A stretch of DNA of 64,000 nt from Rummeliibacillus sp044763875 (GTDB lineage: Bacteria > Bacillota > Bacilli > Bacillales_A > Planococcaceae): the NCBI RefSeq assembly GCF_044763875.1, contig NZ_JBIWGZ010000010.1, forward strand, positions 19,013 through 83,012, written 5' to 3'. A program made the translations under genes and the position numbers. The notes under the pieces were generated by a model. The model saw only the letters and a program-made list of their open reading frames with translations. It searched no databases and was not told the origin of the DNA. Positions 1 to 8,623 of this stretch are shown here, piece by piece; the first letter of the stretch is position 1, and the number at the start of each line of letters is the position of its first letter.

Positions 1-2
1 TT

Positions 3-515
3 CAGAAACATGAAACATTTGCAAAGGATTTAATACAAGGGAAATTAGCTAAATATAGTAAATATAATTTGGAAGATTGGTCGTTTGAAGTTAAAGGTGA
101 CAAATTGGAATTAAAACTTTTGGATGAAAATGGACCATATCCTTATGTGCGTGTTGTTGTCGAATGGATTCAATCTGATTCACAACAAGTATCGGCCCAT
201 CTGTACCGCTCACCGTTTATTCAATACAGACTTGACCTCACAAATAAGATACAACAGCCAAAAGTTACTTGGAAAAACAATCATACATTATTTATTCAGA
301 ATCCAAAATCTATCAAATTAAATAATAAAATCATTACGGATAAAATCGTGGCATTTCCAGTTGGGCAAAGCTTATTTGAAAATGAAAATCTAGATTATTC
401 ATCAAAATGGGAAGCAGAGCATGAGATCGATTTAAATACTTCTTATTTTCTGTATTTAAAAGTACCAAAACATATGGATATTATCGATGAAAATAATATG
501 CGTATTTATGATTAA
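3..515 (+). CDS. Partial envelope protein, 5' end outside window
   Basis: The frame is open from base 3 of the window, so this is the C-terminal ~170 residues of a longer protein. An internal TTG at 69 has no SD and is not the likely start. The visible part is soluble and beta-rich with alternating hydrophobic residues, and no motif I recognise. It resembles the C-terminal half of the product at 1271-1972: both have long beta strands, a 'xxLRI/LFIxxPK' strand and a closing '(Y/I)xxLKVPKxxxI' segment, which suggests paralogous extracytoplasmic domains. The next gene starts 21 bp downstream behind an AGAAGGGAG SD, so the three genes form one operon. Function unknown; perhaps an accessory part of an ABC-type exporter whose ATPase would lie left of the window. 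Confidence 0.6.
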   Translation, partial: QKHETFAKDLIQGKLAKYSKYNLEDWSFEVKGDKLELKLLDENGPYPYVRVVVEWIQSDSQQVSAHLYRSPFIQYRLDLTNKIQQPKVTWKNNHTLFIQNPKSIKLNNKIITDKIVAFPVGQSLFENENLDYSSKWEAEHEIDLNTSYFLYLKVPKHMDIIDENNMRIYD

Positions 516-536
516 TCGAGAGAAGGGAGAAAGCTG

Positions 537-1274
537 ATGGAATTAGTGAAGCCTTCGAAAATGTATGTATTGAAAAAACAGCTTACGTTAAAAATTCAAA
601 TGCATATCAGTAGTTTTATGCAGCTAGTAATCATTGAACTTGTTATGCTTTTACTGACATCATACGGTGGTAGTATGGGAGAGGGAACAAGCAGTGACAA
701 TATGATAATTGATTTTAAAATACATGTTCCGACGGTTATGTTTATTATTACTTTGTTTTGGCTTTTTGTGGTTATCCTACAACTTCCAAGTAAAGAGCAA
801 AGGAAGATTGGAAGCCAATTTAGTTATAGTAGTACTAATCACGTTGTAGGTGATTTATTGCTTATAGGACTATTCAGTTTAACAATTGCACTTACTACAA
901 GTATGGCTAATTATCTTCAAGCGATGATACGAAATTTAGTTTTCGGCGCAGAGTATATTATCGGATATACACTATGGAATGCGCCCGTTGTATTTTTTAA
1001 TAACCTCTTTACGATGACTGTTATAGCACTAGCCGTTGGAACATTTTCATATGTCATTAGTATACTTAGTCAAATATCTAAATGGTCAATAGTTGGGGGA
1101 GCCGCTTTGGTGCTGATATTTAAAAGCTCTATGTTTCATATGTACGGTACGTTTTTAGAGAATATTAAGTCATCCTCAAATTCACTATTATTCGATATTC
1201 CCTTTTTGATAATTTCACTAATCTCCATGTGTATTGCTTATTTAATGAGTAATAAATTGGAGGTAAAGATGTGA
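537..1274 (+). CDS. Multi-spanning membrane protein, ABC-2 permease-like
   Basis: A 245-residue integral membrane protein with about six hydrophobic segments (near residues 22-42, 65-85, 105-125, 150-178, 185-205 and 218-238) and a basic N-terminus. Size and topology fit ABC-2 type permease subunits of small Firmicutes exporters, but no diagnostic motif is visible. The start has a strong SD (AAGGGAG, spacing 8). Its stop overlaps the next gene's start by 4 bp, so the two are probably translationally coupled. No ATPase is visible; it would have to lie upstream of the window. The ABC assignment is inference from architecture and operon position. Confidence 0.6.
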   Translation: MELVKPSKMYVLKKQLTLKIQMHISSFMQLVIIELVMLLLTSYGGSMGEGTSSDNMIIDFKIHVPTVMFIITLFWLFVVILQLPSKEQRKIGSQFSYSSTNHVVGDLLLIGLFSLTIALTTSMANYLQAMIRNLVFGAEYIIGYTLWNAPVVFFNNLFTMTVIALAVGTFSYVISILSQISKWSIVGGAALVLIFKSSMFHMYGTFLENIKSSSNSLLFDIPFLIISLISMCIAYLMSNKLEVKM

Positions 1275-1972
1275 TGACTCTTTCTGTTATTATTAGCATG
1301 TTGATTTTTGGGTCAATTATCTTGGTGGCAAAGAAATTGTTTCAAATAGTTCAGTTGAAGCTGCAATATATGAAAATAATATTAGTTGTTTATGGCACCC
1401 TATTAATTATAGCGACGATCTATGTTGGCTTTATGAAGGGTGATGTTAAAGTAATGACGAAATCGGAAAAAGTAAATATAGTGAAGCAAAATGAAGACTT
1501 TGTTACTCGTGCAGAACATCACCAATTAAAGGGGAAAGAGGAAGATTTCTTTGTCAAATCCTTTAAGCAAAATATAGAAGGAAATAAACTATATATTACG
1601 GCTGATACAGGGAATGATAATTTAATTGTTTATGTTCAACGTATAAAGAACAATAATCATATAGTGGAAGGAGAGGTGTATCATTCAAACGCCTACCATC
1701 GTTCACTAAATTTCAATGATGAAATTTCTTATGCCAAAGTAGATTGGCAATTTCCACACACATTACGCATTTCAAAACCAGCAGTGTTGGAAAAGACATA
1801 TCATGTTATCACAGATTCAACACCCTTATTTTCGTTTAATCCAGGATATTTCAAGGGGTACTCTCGAAGCGGTTATTCATCTTTTTTAGATGGATATACC
1901 ATCATAAATTTAAAAGTGCCAAAGCAAGTGAAAATTAAGGATATCAATCATTTAATATGGAAAGCTGAATAA
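1271..1972 (+). CDS. Membrane-anchored envelope protein, paralogue of first gene
   Basis: 233 residues starting at GTG 1271 (SD GGAGG, spacing 7), overlapping the preceding stop by 4 bp. Two N-terminal transmembrane segments (residues ~3-20 and ~35-54) are followed by a ~175-residue extracytoplasmic beta-rich domain. That domain resembles the partial protein at 3-515, including a shared 'LKVPKxxxIxDxNxxxxx' ending. The arrangement domain / permease-like / domain suggests that paralogous surface subunits flank one membrane subunit. No catalytic motif is visible and the function is unknown. Confidence 0.6.
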   Translation: MMTLSVIISMLIFGSIILVAKKLFQIVQLKLQYMKIILVVYGTLLIIATIYVGFMKGDVKVMTKSEKVNIVKQNEDFVTRAEHHQLKGKEEDFFVKSFKQNIEGNKLYITADTGNDNLIVYVQRIKNNNHIVEGEVYHSNAYHRSLNFNDEISYAKVDWQFPHTLRISKPAVLEKTYHVITDSTPLFSFNPGYFKGYSRSGYSSFLDGYTIINLKVPKQVKIKDINHLIWKAE

Positions 1973-2121
1973 GTGCAATAAACGATAAAAAACGTTCATA
2001 AAATAAAGTAATAGTGAAAAATTCTCTAGTCGCATGTCACAATTATTGATAGAATAAGCATAATGATTTTAGTAATATTCAATTTGGTCTGAAATTTGAA
2101 AAGGGGGCCCTTTAAAAGGAC

Positions 2122-3435
2122 ATGAAGGAACATGAGAATTGGCCTTTACCATCTGTGTCATTCAATGAGCATGATACAAAGAATGACCATGAAAATTTAC
2201 AAATTATACTAAATGTTGAAAAAATAAAAGAACATTATAAACAAGATGCCGAGAATAGAATACCTCAATATTTCTCTGCTAATAAGCGTATGAAAGTGCA
2301 AGCACTTACAAAGGAAGAAATTGAATTGAATGGTTTACCAAAGGAAATCTTTTGGAAAATGGTCGAATTTAATGTGAGTGCAAGAGGTGGGGTATCTTTT
2401 GAAAGAATTGCCGCTATTAGTGAACATATTAACTTTTTAGCTTCTGAATATAGTACGTATAAGGCACGGATTCATCGTGATTTTGAAGGTCAAGAAAAGG
2501 AACAACAGCTTAAGAAATTAAATGCCATTTTAGGGCGTGGCTTTGAACGCCTTTCAAATGCTTATGTTAAAACAGTGGGTACCTTCTTTGAGCGAAATGA
2601 GATCAATAGTGAAAAAGAGTTAATGCGAAAGTCAATTGCTGCTCTTTATGAACGTAAAATAAAGCAATATGAGCAATTTATCAGTATTTATCCTGATTAT
2701 GCTTACATTAAAGGAACAAAAGACGAATGGCTTGAAAGAGATTCATACTTTATGGGAGACATTCTCCGTTTGGTGGTATCTAAGGTCTATTCTCAATGTA
2801 TTTTATTACCTGAGCATTTATATACTCCTTATGATTTAGCAGCTGCAGGAGCTTTCTATCAATCTGCTCATAAATGGCTTATTAATCAAAAATCAACAGC
2901 TGTAAGCGAGGAACAGCTTGGGGTAGAGTTAGGTTATCTAGGTATGAAATTAGAGGTTCTATCACGTAAAGAGGATCTGTCTCAAAATTTGAAAGAAAAA
3001 CTAGGCAGAGTCTATCAATCATTTACTTCTTATAAAATTGAAGATATTAATAAACGTCAAGAAGAATCTAAACACTATCCATATACACGTCTAAATAAGA
3101 AATATGCGAAATTAAATGAGAAGGTTGTTTTGCATTGGGCAACTATTATGCGAAGTCATATTCAAGAGGAAAATGTTGAATCTGTTTTTCTAGAAGTTTT
3201 GCCAGCTGCATTCGCAGAATTTCAGAAAAAAGTAGAAGCTGGTAGCCTACTTGAACGTTATCAGGAGCAAAATGATTGGGATGAGTTTTATGAGAATGCA
3301 GAGTCTATCACTTATCCTGCAGGTAAACCAGATGCCTTTCATTTCAGTACAATGATTGAAGACTGGAATCGTTTTATCGAAAAAATAGCAGTGCAGCCAT
3401 CGATGATATTCACCTCTGGGAAAATATTCGAATAA
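2122..3435 (+). CDS. Hypothetical helical protein, 437 aa
   Basis: A long, intact, mostly alpha-helical cytoplasmic protein rich in Lys, Glu and Gln, without signal peptide or membrane segments. I do not recognise a family. Residues ~90-190 and ~300-345 look like long amphipathic helices, with tyrosine-rich stretches between. The start lies 149 bp after the previous operon. An AAAGGA lies only 1-2 nt from the ATG and a GGGGG lies ~14 nt away, so initiation is not textbook, but no better in-frame start is visible. A terminator follows directly, so it is probably monocistronic. Confidence 0.6.
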   Translation: MKEHENWPLPSVSFNEHDTKNDHENLQIILNVEKIKEHYKQDAENRIPQYFSANKRMKVQALTKEEIELNGLPKEIFWKMVEFNVSARGGVSFERIAAISEHINFLASEYSTYKARIHRDFEGQEKEQQLKKLNAILGRGFERLSNAYVKTVGTFFERNEINSEKELMRKSIAALYERKIKQYEQFISIYPDYAYIKGTKDEWLERDSYFMGDILRLVVSKVYSQCILLPEHLYTPYDLAAAGAFYQSAHKWLINQKSTAVSEEQLGVELGYLGMKLEVLSRKEDLSQNLKEKLGRVYQSFTSYKIEDINKRQEESKHYPYTRLNKKYAKLNEKVVLHWATIMRSHIQEENVESVFLEVLPAAFAEFQKKVEAGSLLERYQEQNDWDEFYENAESITYPAGKPDAFHFSTMIEDWNRFIEKIAVQPSMIFTSGKIFE

Positions 3436-3451
3436 ATGATCTATTAATATG

Positions 3452-3485
3452 CTGTGGGTACCAACTAGTATCCACAGTTTTTCTA
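3452..3485 (+). terminator. Intrinsic terminator after 437-aa gene
   Basis: Stem CTGTGGGTA / TATCCACAG (one G-U wobble) with loop ccaactag, followed by TTTTTCT. Confidence 0.8.
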
Positions 3486-3608
3486 TTAATAAGGCAAATA
3501 ATAATAATACGTTATAAGAAGAACTTATCCTATTAAAATAGGTCGTATTCAGCGAGTCTCTTTTGCCTGTTAATTGGGGATAAACTATACATAAAGTTGG
3601 GTGTAGAG

Positions 3609-4346
3609 ATGGAATTTTTTGTTTTTATGATCATTGGATTCTTAGGTAATTTTGTCGGCGTACTATGTGGCGGTGGAGGTCTGATTACATTACCGACGAT
3701 GTTACTAATGGGGTTACCTGCCCATTCTGCAATCGGAGCAAATAAAGTTTCAAATACTGTTAGTTCTTTTACAAGCTTTCTTGTTATTTTCAAAGAAAAA
3801 GAGATTTCGTTAAAAGAAACGTTTACGGTTCTTGTGATGTGTTTAATAGGAGGGGCACTTGGTGGAGTCATCGCTACCCTCTTAAGCGATAGCACATTAA
3901 CAATGATCGCCATTATTTTACTTGCCTTCGCATTTGTCACTTCATTTTTTAGTAAAAATGATTTTGAAGGACATGCATTATTTAAGCCCAATAAAATAAC
4001 GGTGCCTTCATTGTTAGGGATTAGTATGTATGATGGTATGTTCGGACCGGGGAGTGGCACACTACAAATGTATTTATATGCACATGAAAAGATTGTCTAT
4101 ATTCGTGCTGTTGGACTTGCCAGGGTAGGGGTATTTGCAGGTTGCTTCGGTTCAGCAATTTCCTACATTGCTACAGGAAAGATAATGTGGGGATTAACGA
4201 TCGCTTTAATGATAGGTTCAACAATCGGAGCACAAGTAGCAGTAAGGGTTGCACGAAAGCTGGATACGAAATATGTGAATCCATTACTGAGAATGATTAC
4301 GCTTATTCTAATAGTTCAAATTGTAATCAGTTATTTTAGAGGGTAA
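3609..4346 (+). CDS. TauE/SafE family sulfite exporter-like permease
   Basis: About 245 residues with 7-8 hydrophobic helices and the typical N-terminal TauE/SafE (DUF81) pattern: glycine-rich 'GFLGNFVGVLCGGGGLITLPTMLL' broken by small residues, then 'AIGANKVSNTVSSFTS'. The second half repeats the pattern around 'DGMFGPGSGTLQMYLY'. Family members move sulfite, sulfonate or other small organosulfur anions out of the cell; the substrate cannot be read from sequence. I chose ATG 3609; a TTG at 3597 adds four residues but has no SD. It is convergent with the AlaX gene, with a bidirectional-looking hairpin between them. Confidence 0.8.
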   Translation: MEFFVFMIIGFLGNFVGVLCGGGGLITLPTMLLMGLPAHSAIGANKVSNTVSSFTSFLVIFKEKEISLKETFTVLVMCLIGGALGGVIATLLSDSTLTMIAIILLAFAFVTSFFSKNDFEGHALFKPNKITVPSLLGISMYDGMFGPGSGTLQMYLYAHEKIVYIRAVGLARVGVFAGCFGSAISYIATGKIMWGLTIALMIGSTIGAQVAVRVARKLDTKYVNPLLRMITLILIVQIVISYFRG

Positions 4347-4351
4347 CTGGT

Positions 4352-4390
4352 AAAAGAACGCTTCCCTCAATAGATTGGAAACGTCCTTTT
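4352..4390. terminator. Possible bidirectional terminator hairpin
   Basis: Imperfect inverted repeat AAAAGAACGCTTCC / GGAAACGTCCTTTT between two convergent genes. T-tracts flank both arms but the stem has two mismatches. Confidence 0.5.
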
Positions 4391-4393
4391 GTA

Positions 4394-5584
4394 CTATACT
4401 AACACTTTTGTCATCTGCTCAAGCAATTGTTCAGCAGAAATAGTAACCTCACCGCCACCTTGGACAAAGGTATCATTTCCGCCACCCTTACCGTTGATGA
4501 CTGGTAATACAGTGTTTGCTATTTCCTTCATGCTACCAATATGTGCAGCCTCCCCTTTTGCTGCCACAAATTGTAGTTTATCAGCATGCTTTGAAACGAA
4601 TAGGGCAGTGCTTGCTTCATCTGTAGATATAATTGCGCGTGCTAGTTGTTGTAACTCCTGAACGGAGCGGGAGGTAAATATTTTACAAATAAGATTGTCA
4701 TCGGATTCTTTTATTAATTCTTTTACTTCAAAAGTTAGCAATTGATTATTGGCATCAGCTAAGGCTTTTTCAAGTTCCTTTTGCGTTTGTAATAGCTTTG
4801 TTACGGCTTGTGCTGTTCTCTCTTCAGGTGCATTTGAAAGACGAGCTGCTTCAGATAATTCTTTTTTTCGCCAATGTAGTTCATGAAGTACACGTCCTCC
4901 ACAGACAAAATGCACACGTGTTTTTTTCTTTTGCTTTTCTGTCGCTAAAATTTTAATAGCTTGAACCTGTCCGGTAGATGTAGGGTGAGTGCCTCCACAA
5001 CCGTTATAATCGTAATCTGGAATAATAACGAGACGAATTTCTCCAGTAACAGAGACAGCTTTTCGTAAATTATAATTTAAAATCTCTTCTTCTGTTACCC
5101 ATTTTGTTACAATTGGGCGATTTTCCAAAATAATGTTGTTTGCTCTCTTTTCTACTGCAGCCAGTTCTTCATCTGAAATTTTCGCATGATCAATATCGAT
5201 CGTCACTGTTTCTGTCCCAAGATGAAAACTTACCGTAGGATAGTTGAAAAGCTCAACAAAAGCTGCCGTTAAAATATGTTGGCCAGCATGTTGCTGCATA
5301 TGATCGAAGCGACGTTGCCAATCAAGCACACCATGAACTTCTGTCGTATTATCTGGCAAAAACTTAGTTACATAATGTCGAATCTCACCATCAATTTTCT
5401 CCACATCTATTACTTCCACAGTATTTAACATACCTTTATCATGCGGTTGTCCACCACCAGTGGGGTAAAAAGCAGTATTGTCTAATACGATATATTTTCT
5501 TCCTTCTTCATCCTCTTGTTGAGTTAGAACCCTTGCGTTAAATTCCTTCATCATGCCATCTTGATAATAGAAAAGTTCTTGCAT
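4394..5584 (-). CDS. alaX: Alanyl-tRNA editing protein, AlaX-L type
   Basis: A stand-alone homologue of the alanyl-tRNA synthetase editing domain, which hydrolyses Ser- or Gly-tRNA(Ala). The zinc-site motifs are visible: HxxxH in 'QQHAGQHIL' and CxxxH in 'GCGGTHPTSTGQ'. The C-terminal third carries the DHHA1-like 'GKGGGNDTFVQGGG' segment, giving the long AlaX-L architecture. I place the start at ATG 5584 (protein begins MQELFYYQD), which has an AGGGAG SD about 11 nt upstream. An in-frame ATG 39 bp further upstream has no SD. About 396 residues, normal for the family; cytoplasmic. Confidence 0.9.
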   Translation of the reverse strand: MQELFYYQDGMMKEFNARVLTQQEDEEGRKYIVLDNTAFYPTGGGQPHDKGMLNTVEVIDVEKIDGEIRHYVTKFLPDNTTEVHGVLDWQRRFDHMQQHAGQHILTAAFVELFNYPTVSFHLGTETVTIDIDHAKISDEELAAVEKRANNIILENRPIVTKWVTEEEILNYNLRKAVSVTGEIRLVIIPDYDYNGCGGTHPTSTGQVQAIKILATEKQKKKTRVHFVCGGRVLHELHWRKKELSEAARLSNAPEERTAQAVTKLLQTQKELEKALADANNQLLTFEVKELIKESDDNLICKIFTSRSVQELQQLARAIISTDEASTALFVSKHADKLQFVAAKGEAAHIGSMKEIANTVLPVINGKGGGNDTFVQGGGEVTISAEQLLEQMTKVLV

Positions 5585-5689
5585 TTTTCCACACTCCCTT
5601 ATGTTATCGCCTATTTTTAACATAAAACTTTACTAATTGCCAATTTCCTATATTATAAAGTAGTGAAAGATGTAAAAGGAGCGATTTTA

Positions 5690-5980
5690 TTGGATATTTT
5701 ATCATATACAATGGAAGAAATTTTAGATCCAACTAATATTATTGAAGGTCAACGTTTCGAATTTCTGTTGGATATTAATGTAGATGAAGACGATGAACTG
5801 TATACAGAAGGAGGAATTGAGATTCGAGCGATTGTCGCAAAAAAAGATGACGAACTTGCATTAGCTAGTTACTTTATCACTGCAAAAGCAAGCCAAAAAT
5901 TATTAGACTTTGCATTAGAAGATGATGAAGAAGAAATGATTTTAGCTTTTTGTAAAGAACATATTGCTGCAGGAGAATAA
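5690..5980 (+). CDS. Small acidic protein, DUF6509-like
   Basis: About 96 residues, strongly acidic, with a 'DPxxIIEGQRFEFLLDINVDEDDELYTEGGIEI' beta region and a C-terminal 'LDFALEDDEEEMILAFCKEHI' helix. It matches my recollection of the DUF6509 family common in Bacillales, of unknown function. The start is TTG 5690, because AAAGGAG lies exactly 8 nt upstream; a GTG at 5663 has no SD. It may be co-transcribed with the membrane protein downstream, although a 9-bp inverted repeat lies between them. Confidence 0.7.
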   Translation: MDILSYTMEEILDPTNIIEGQRFEFLLDINVDEDDELYTEGGIEIRAIVAKKDDELALASYFITAKASQKLLDFALEDDEEEMILAFCKEHIAAGE

Positions 5981-6003
5981 AAAACAGCCTGTAATATGCT
6001 TTG

Positions 6004-6055
6004 TCTAATAGACATTCGGGAATACTTAAGTGTAGGATTTCTGGATGTCTATTTC
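6004..6055 (+). promoter_or_regulatory. Inverted repeat before VanZ-RDD gene
   Basis: AATAGACAT and ATGTCTATT are perfect complements separated by ~29 nt, between the small acidic gene and the VanZ-RDD gene. It could be a leader hairpin or weak attenuator; no T-tract follows. Confidence 0.3.
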
Positions 6056-6082
6056 CGTTCAGAAAAAAAGGAGTTGAAAGAA

Positions 6083-7231
6083 ATGGATGCTTATACACAA
6101 CCGATTCTAATTGCGATTTTTACTTTTATACTACTAGCATTTGTGATTTGGATTCCATGGCTTATTTATACATATCGAAAATATGGATTTATGCCATTAT
6201 CTACAACGTTAATTTCGTTCTCGTTTATCTTTTACTTTTTGGCTGCGCTATTTTTAGTATTATTACCTTTACCAACAATTCGAGATACTTGTTCAATGCA
6301 AGAACCTGGAACACAACATTACTCTTTAGTACCATTCCAGTTCGTGATCGATATGTCTAAAAACAGCGAAATTATATGGTCACAACCCGTAACGTATATA
6401 CATTTATTTAAACAGCCTGCATTCTACCAAGCGTTTTTTAATTTTATGTTATTAATGCCCTTTGGTGTCTACTTACGTTATTTCTTACAACAAAAGAAAA
6501 AATGGCCCATTGCATTTGGGCTTACATTTTTATTGACATTATTTTATGAATTGACACAAGTGACGGGGATTTATGGGATTTACAACTGTGCCTATCGAAT
6601 TTTTGATGTGGATGATCTAATGTTAAATACATTGGGTGGGGTTGTTGGATTCTTTATCGCTCCAGCAGTATTAGCACTATTCCCATCGAAAGAAAAAATC
6701 CATGAGAAGGCAGAGCTTTTATTAAAACTAGATGAAGTAAAACCGATGGCCGTATTACTATCAGTTGTCATTGATTTATTTATCTCTGATACTGTGACTC
6801 AAATTATTCTACATGTTACGAGCACAAATGAAGTAAATGAATTTCTAATGCGCTCTATTTCTCTATTTATAGTTTTCTTTGTGATTCCAATACTTTGGAA
6901 TGGAAGAACCCTAGGGACATTCATTATACGTTTCCGCTACGATAGTAAAGTTAGTCGCAGTTCTACAATAAATCGACTATTTAAACGTTTTGCTGCGATT
7001 TATGTAACATTTTTTATTATCTTCGTAATAAATGTTTTAAATCAATCTCAAATTTCAATGGATTCGCCGTATTATCATGTTTCGGTTTTCCTACAAATTG
7101 GAACAATGATTCTGTACTTTATCTTAACAGTTGTACTCTTTATCCATATTATGCTTGTTGTATTTGGAAAAGGTAAACGTAGATTCTATTTCGATGAGGC
7201 TTCTAATTTATATACGACAAGAAAAGGTTGA
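6083..7231 (+). CDS. VanZ-like / RDD fusion membrane protein
   Basis: 382 residues from ATG 6083, preceded by AAAAGGAG with good spacing; an upstream in-frame ATG at 5996 lies in the inverted repeat and has no SD. The N-terminal ~210 residues form a VanZ-type membrane domain: 'LLPLPTIRDTC', 'LVPFQFVID', 'NFMLLMPFGVYLRYF', 'FYELTQVTG', 'RIFDVDDLMLNTLGGVVGF'. The C-terminal ~170 residues look like an RDD domain with three helices and Arg/Asp-rich loops. VanZ proteins are linked to glycopeptide or lipophilic antibiotic tolerance by unknown mechanisms. The VanZ-RDD fusion is known in Bacillales; the role here is unproven. Confidence 0.8.
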   Translation: MDAYTQPILIAIFTFILLAFVIWIPWLIYTYRKYGFMPLSTTLISFSFIFYFLAALFLVLLPLPTIRDTCSMQEPGTQHYSLVPFQFVIDMSKNSEIIWSQPVTYIHLFKQPAFYQAFFNFMLLMPFGVYLRYFLQQKKKWPIAFGLTFLLTLFYELTQVTGIYGIYNCAYRIFDVDDLMLNTLGGVVGFFIAPAVLALFPSKEKIHEKAELLLKLDEVKPMAVLLSVVIDLFISDTVTQIILHVTSTNEVNEFLMRSISLFIVFFVIPILWNGRTLGTFIIRFRYDSKVSRSSTINRLFKRFAAIYVTFFIIFVINVLNQSQISMDSPYYHVSVFLQIGTMILYFILTVVLFIHIMLVVFGKGKRRFYFDEASNLYTTRKG

Positions 7232-7285
7232 TATGCTGGATTAAATAGGCATCAATTTCATAAATACTAGAATGATGTGGAATTA

Positions 7286-7323
7286 GCTTCGCTTTCCCGC
7301 TGAAGTCGACTGTCTTTCGCTCC
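7286..7323. repeat. Degraded dispersed Bacillaceae repeat remnant
   Basis: The stretch with CTTCGCTTTCCCGC followed by AGTCGACTGTCTTTCGCTCC looks like part of a short GC-richer intergenic repeat seen widely in Bacillaceae genomes ('...gcgggaaagcgaagc...'). It is more GC-rich than its surroundings and has no coding frame. Identification is from memory. Confidence 0.35.
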
Positions 7324-7467
7324 ATTGATACCGATTCATTCGTATATGGCATCAAACTTAGAATATCCAAATATGAAACGATTCGCGCAACTAAAATTTT
7401 ACAAAATTGTATTTTAAGTTAACGGATGCTAATATGAAGGTAGTTCTCTTTACAAGGAGGAATCTAA

Positions 7468-7545
7468 ATGGTCGCATTATTTTCTAATGCATACTCTAAA
7501 GCACGAAACTTCATGGCCAAAGAAATCTCCATCGAAGTTTCATAA
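7468..7545 (+). CDS. Candidate 25-aa small protein
   Basis: ATG 7468 is preceded by a perfect AAGGAGG seven nt upstream and opens a 25-codon frame ending in TAA at 7545. The product is MVALFSNAYSKARNF... with a basic centre and could form an amphipathic helix. I do not recognise it. It sits alone between the VanZ-RDD gene and the FusB-like gene. Support is only the strong ribosome binding site. Confidence 0.4.
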   Translation: MVALFSNAYSKARNFMAKEISIEVS

Positions 7546-7648
7546 AATGTCTTAGGCAAAAAATGATTTATTTTTCCAAGACAAATTGGATCATTTCTTT
7601 AGGCCAGTTCCCTTAGTTTTAAAGCCTAAATAATTGGAGTGATTTCAA

Positions 7649-8299
7649 ATGGAAAAACAAACAATTCAACCATTCTTGTCGGTAGCAAACTATCATTTAA
7701 TCGAACAACAAATGAATAAAATCATAAATACACATCACACAACAAAGGATAAAAATGTGATTCTTGCCGTAAAAGGGCTTGTTGAAACAGAGCTGTCAAA
7801 AAATTTAGAGCTTGATCCTAATCAATTAATACGAATCGAGCAACTATACAATATGACGGATTACACTCAAGGTGAATTATATTTAGAAAGATTAAAACCC
7901 TATGTCATTCCTTTTAGAGAAGTGACAGTAAGTAATTTAAAAAGTCTTTTCAAAAAAGAAAAGAAATTAAAATTACCTAACCTAGAAAGTATAGATTTTC
8001 AACATATCTGCTATTTAACTTGGGACGATGTTAGTACACATCGTAAGTATGTAGTACTTGAACAACGAGAAAAGCTTAAAGCTATCAAAGGGAACATCGA
8101 TACCAAGGTAATTAAAGGGATTTGTGCAGTTTGTAATCGCCATTCAGATGTTAGTCTGTTCACAACAAAGGTAAAAGGGCAAGTTACAGATACGTTTACA
8201 AAATACAGTAACTACATTTGTACAGATAGTAAAAATTGCAATGAGAACATCTCAGATTTGCAAAGATTAAATGACTTTTTTGAACGTGTTACACATTAA
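7649..8299 (+). CDS. FusB-family EF-G-binding protein
   Basis: 216 residues, the usual size for FusB/FusC/Fbp proteins, which bind domain 4 of elongation factor G and help it leave the ribosome. The C-terminal four-cysteine zinc finger is visible: 'GICAVCNRHS' then 'NYICTDSKNCN', preceded by the typical 'SLFTTKVKG' strand. The N-terminal helical bundle also fits. In staphylococci acquired copies give fusidic acid resistance; chromosomal Bacillales copies have unclear physiological roles, so resistance is not implied. The gene stands alone with its own SD (TTGGAGTG) and terminator. Confidence 0.85.
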   Translation: MEKQTIQPFLSVANYHLIEQQMNKIINTHHTTKDKNVILAVKGLVETELSKNLELDPNQLIRIEQLYNMTDYTQGELYLERLKPYVIPFREVTVSNLKSLFKKEKKLKLPNLESIDFQHICYLTWDDVSTHRKYVVLEQREKLKAIKGNIDTKVIKGICAVCNRHSDVSLFTTKVKGQVTDTFTKYSNYICTDSKNCNENISDLQRLNDFFERVTH

Positions 8300-8304
8300 A
8301 TAAA

Positions 8305-8346
8305 AGGAAAGACCTCTCCATTAGAAAATCGAGAGGTCTTTTCTTT
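8305..8346 (+). terminator. Terminator of FusB-like gene
   Basis: Perfect 11-bp stem AAAGACCTCTC / GAGAGGTCTTT with a T-rich tail (TTCTTTTT). Confidence 0.9.
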
Positions 8347-8521
8347 TTATACAATCTTTTCTAAAGTTAAGTACCTATAACTCAGTTTTTCCTACAAAAG
8401 TGGGTTTGTTCTAATCTGTATAAAATACGAATAAATCTACACAAAATAGTGCGCTGAAAACGTCCTGTAGAAATACTTACTTTCCTGATTAAATATTTAT
8501 GTAAATGCAATAAATTACTCA

Positions 8522-8550
8522 TTGACAGTCCACATCAATGTGATTAGAAT
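8522..8550 (+). promoter_or_regulatory. SigA-type promoter of FTR1 operon
   Basis: TTGACA at 8522-8527 and TAGAAT at 8545-8550, separated by 17 bp. The inferred start near 8557 lies immediately before the Fur box. Confidence 0.75.
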
Positions 8551-8563
8551 AGTAATGTATTTT

Positions 8564-8582
8564 GATATTGAAATTCATTATC
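8564..8582. promoter_or_regulatory. Fur box
   Basis: The 19-mer GATATTGAAATTCATTATC matches the classical consensus GATAATGATAATCATTATC at 16 of 19 positions. It lies just downstream of the predicted transcription start of the iron permease gene, a position where bound Fur-Fe would block transcription. Confidence 0.8.
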
Positions 8583-8623
8583 AATTAAGTTGAAGATTGT
8601 TATAATCTTCGAGGGAGAAACCT

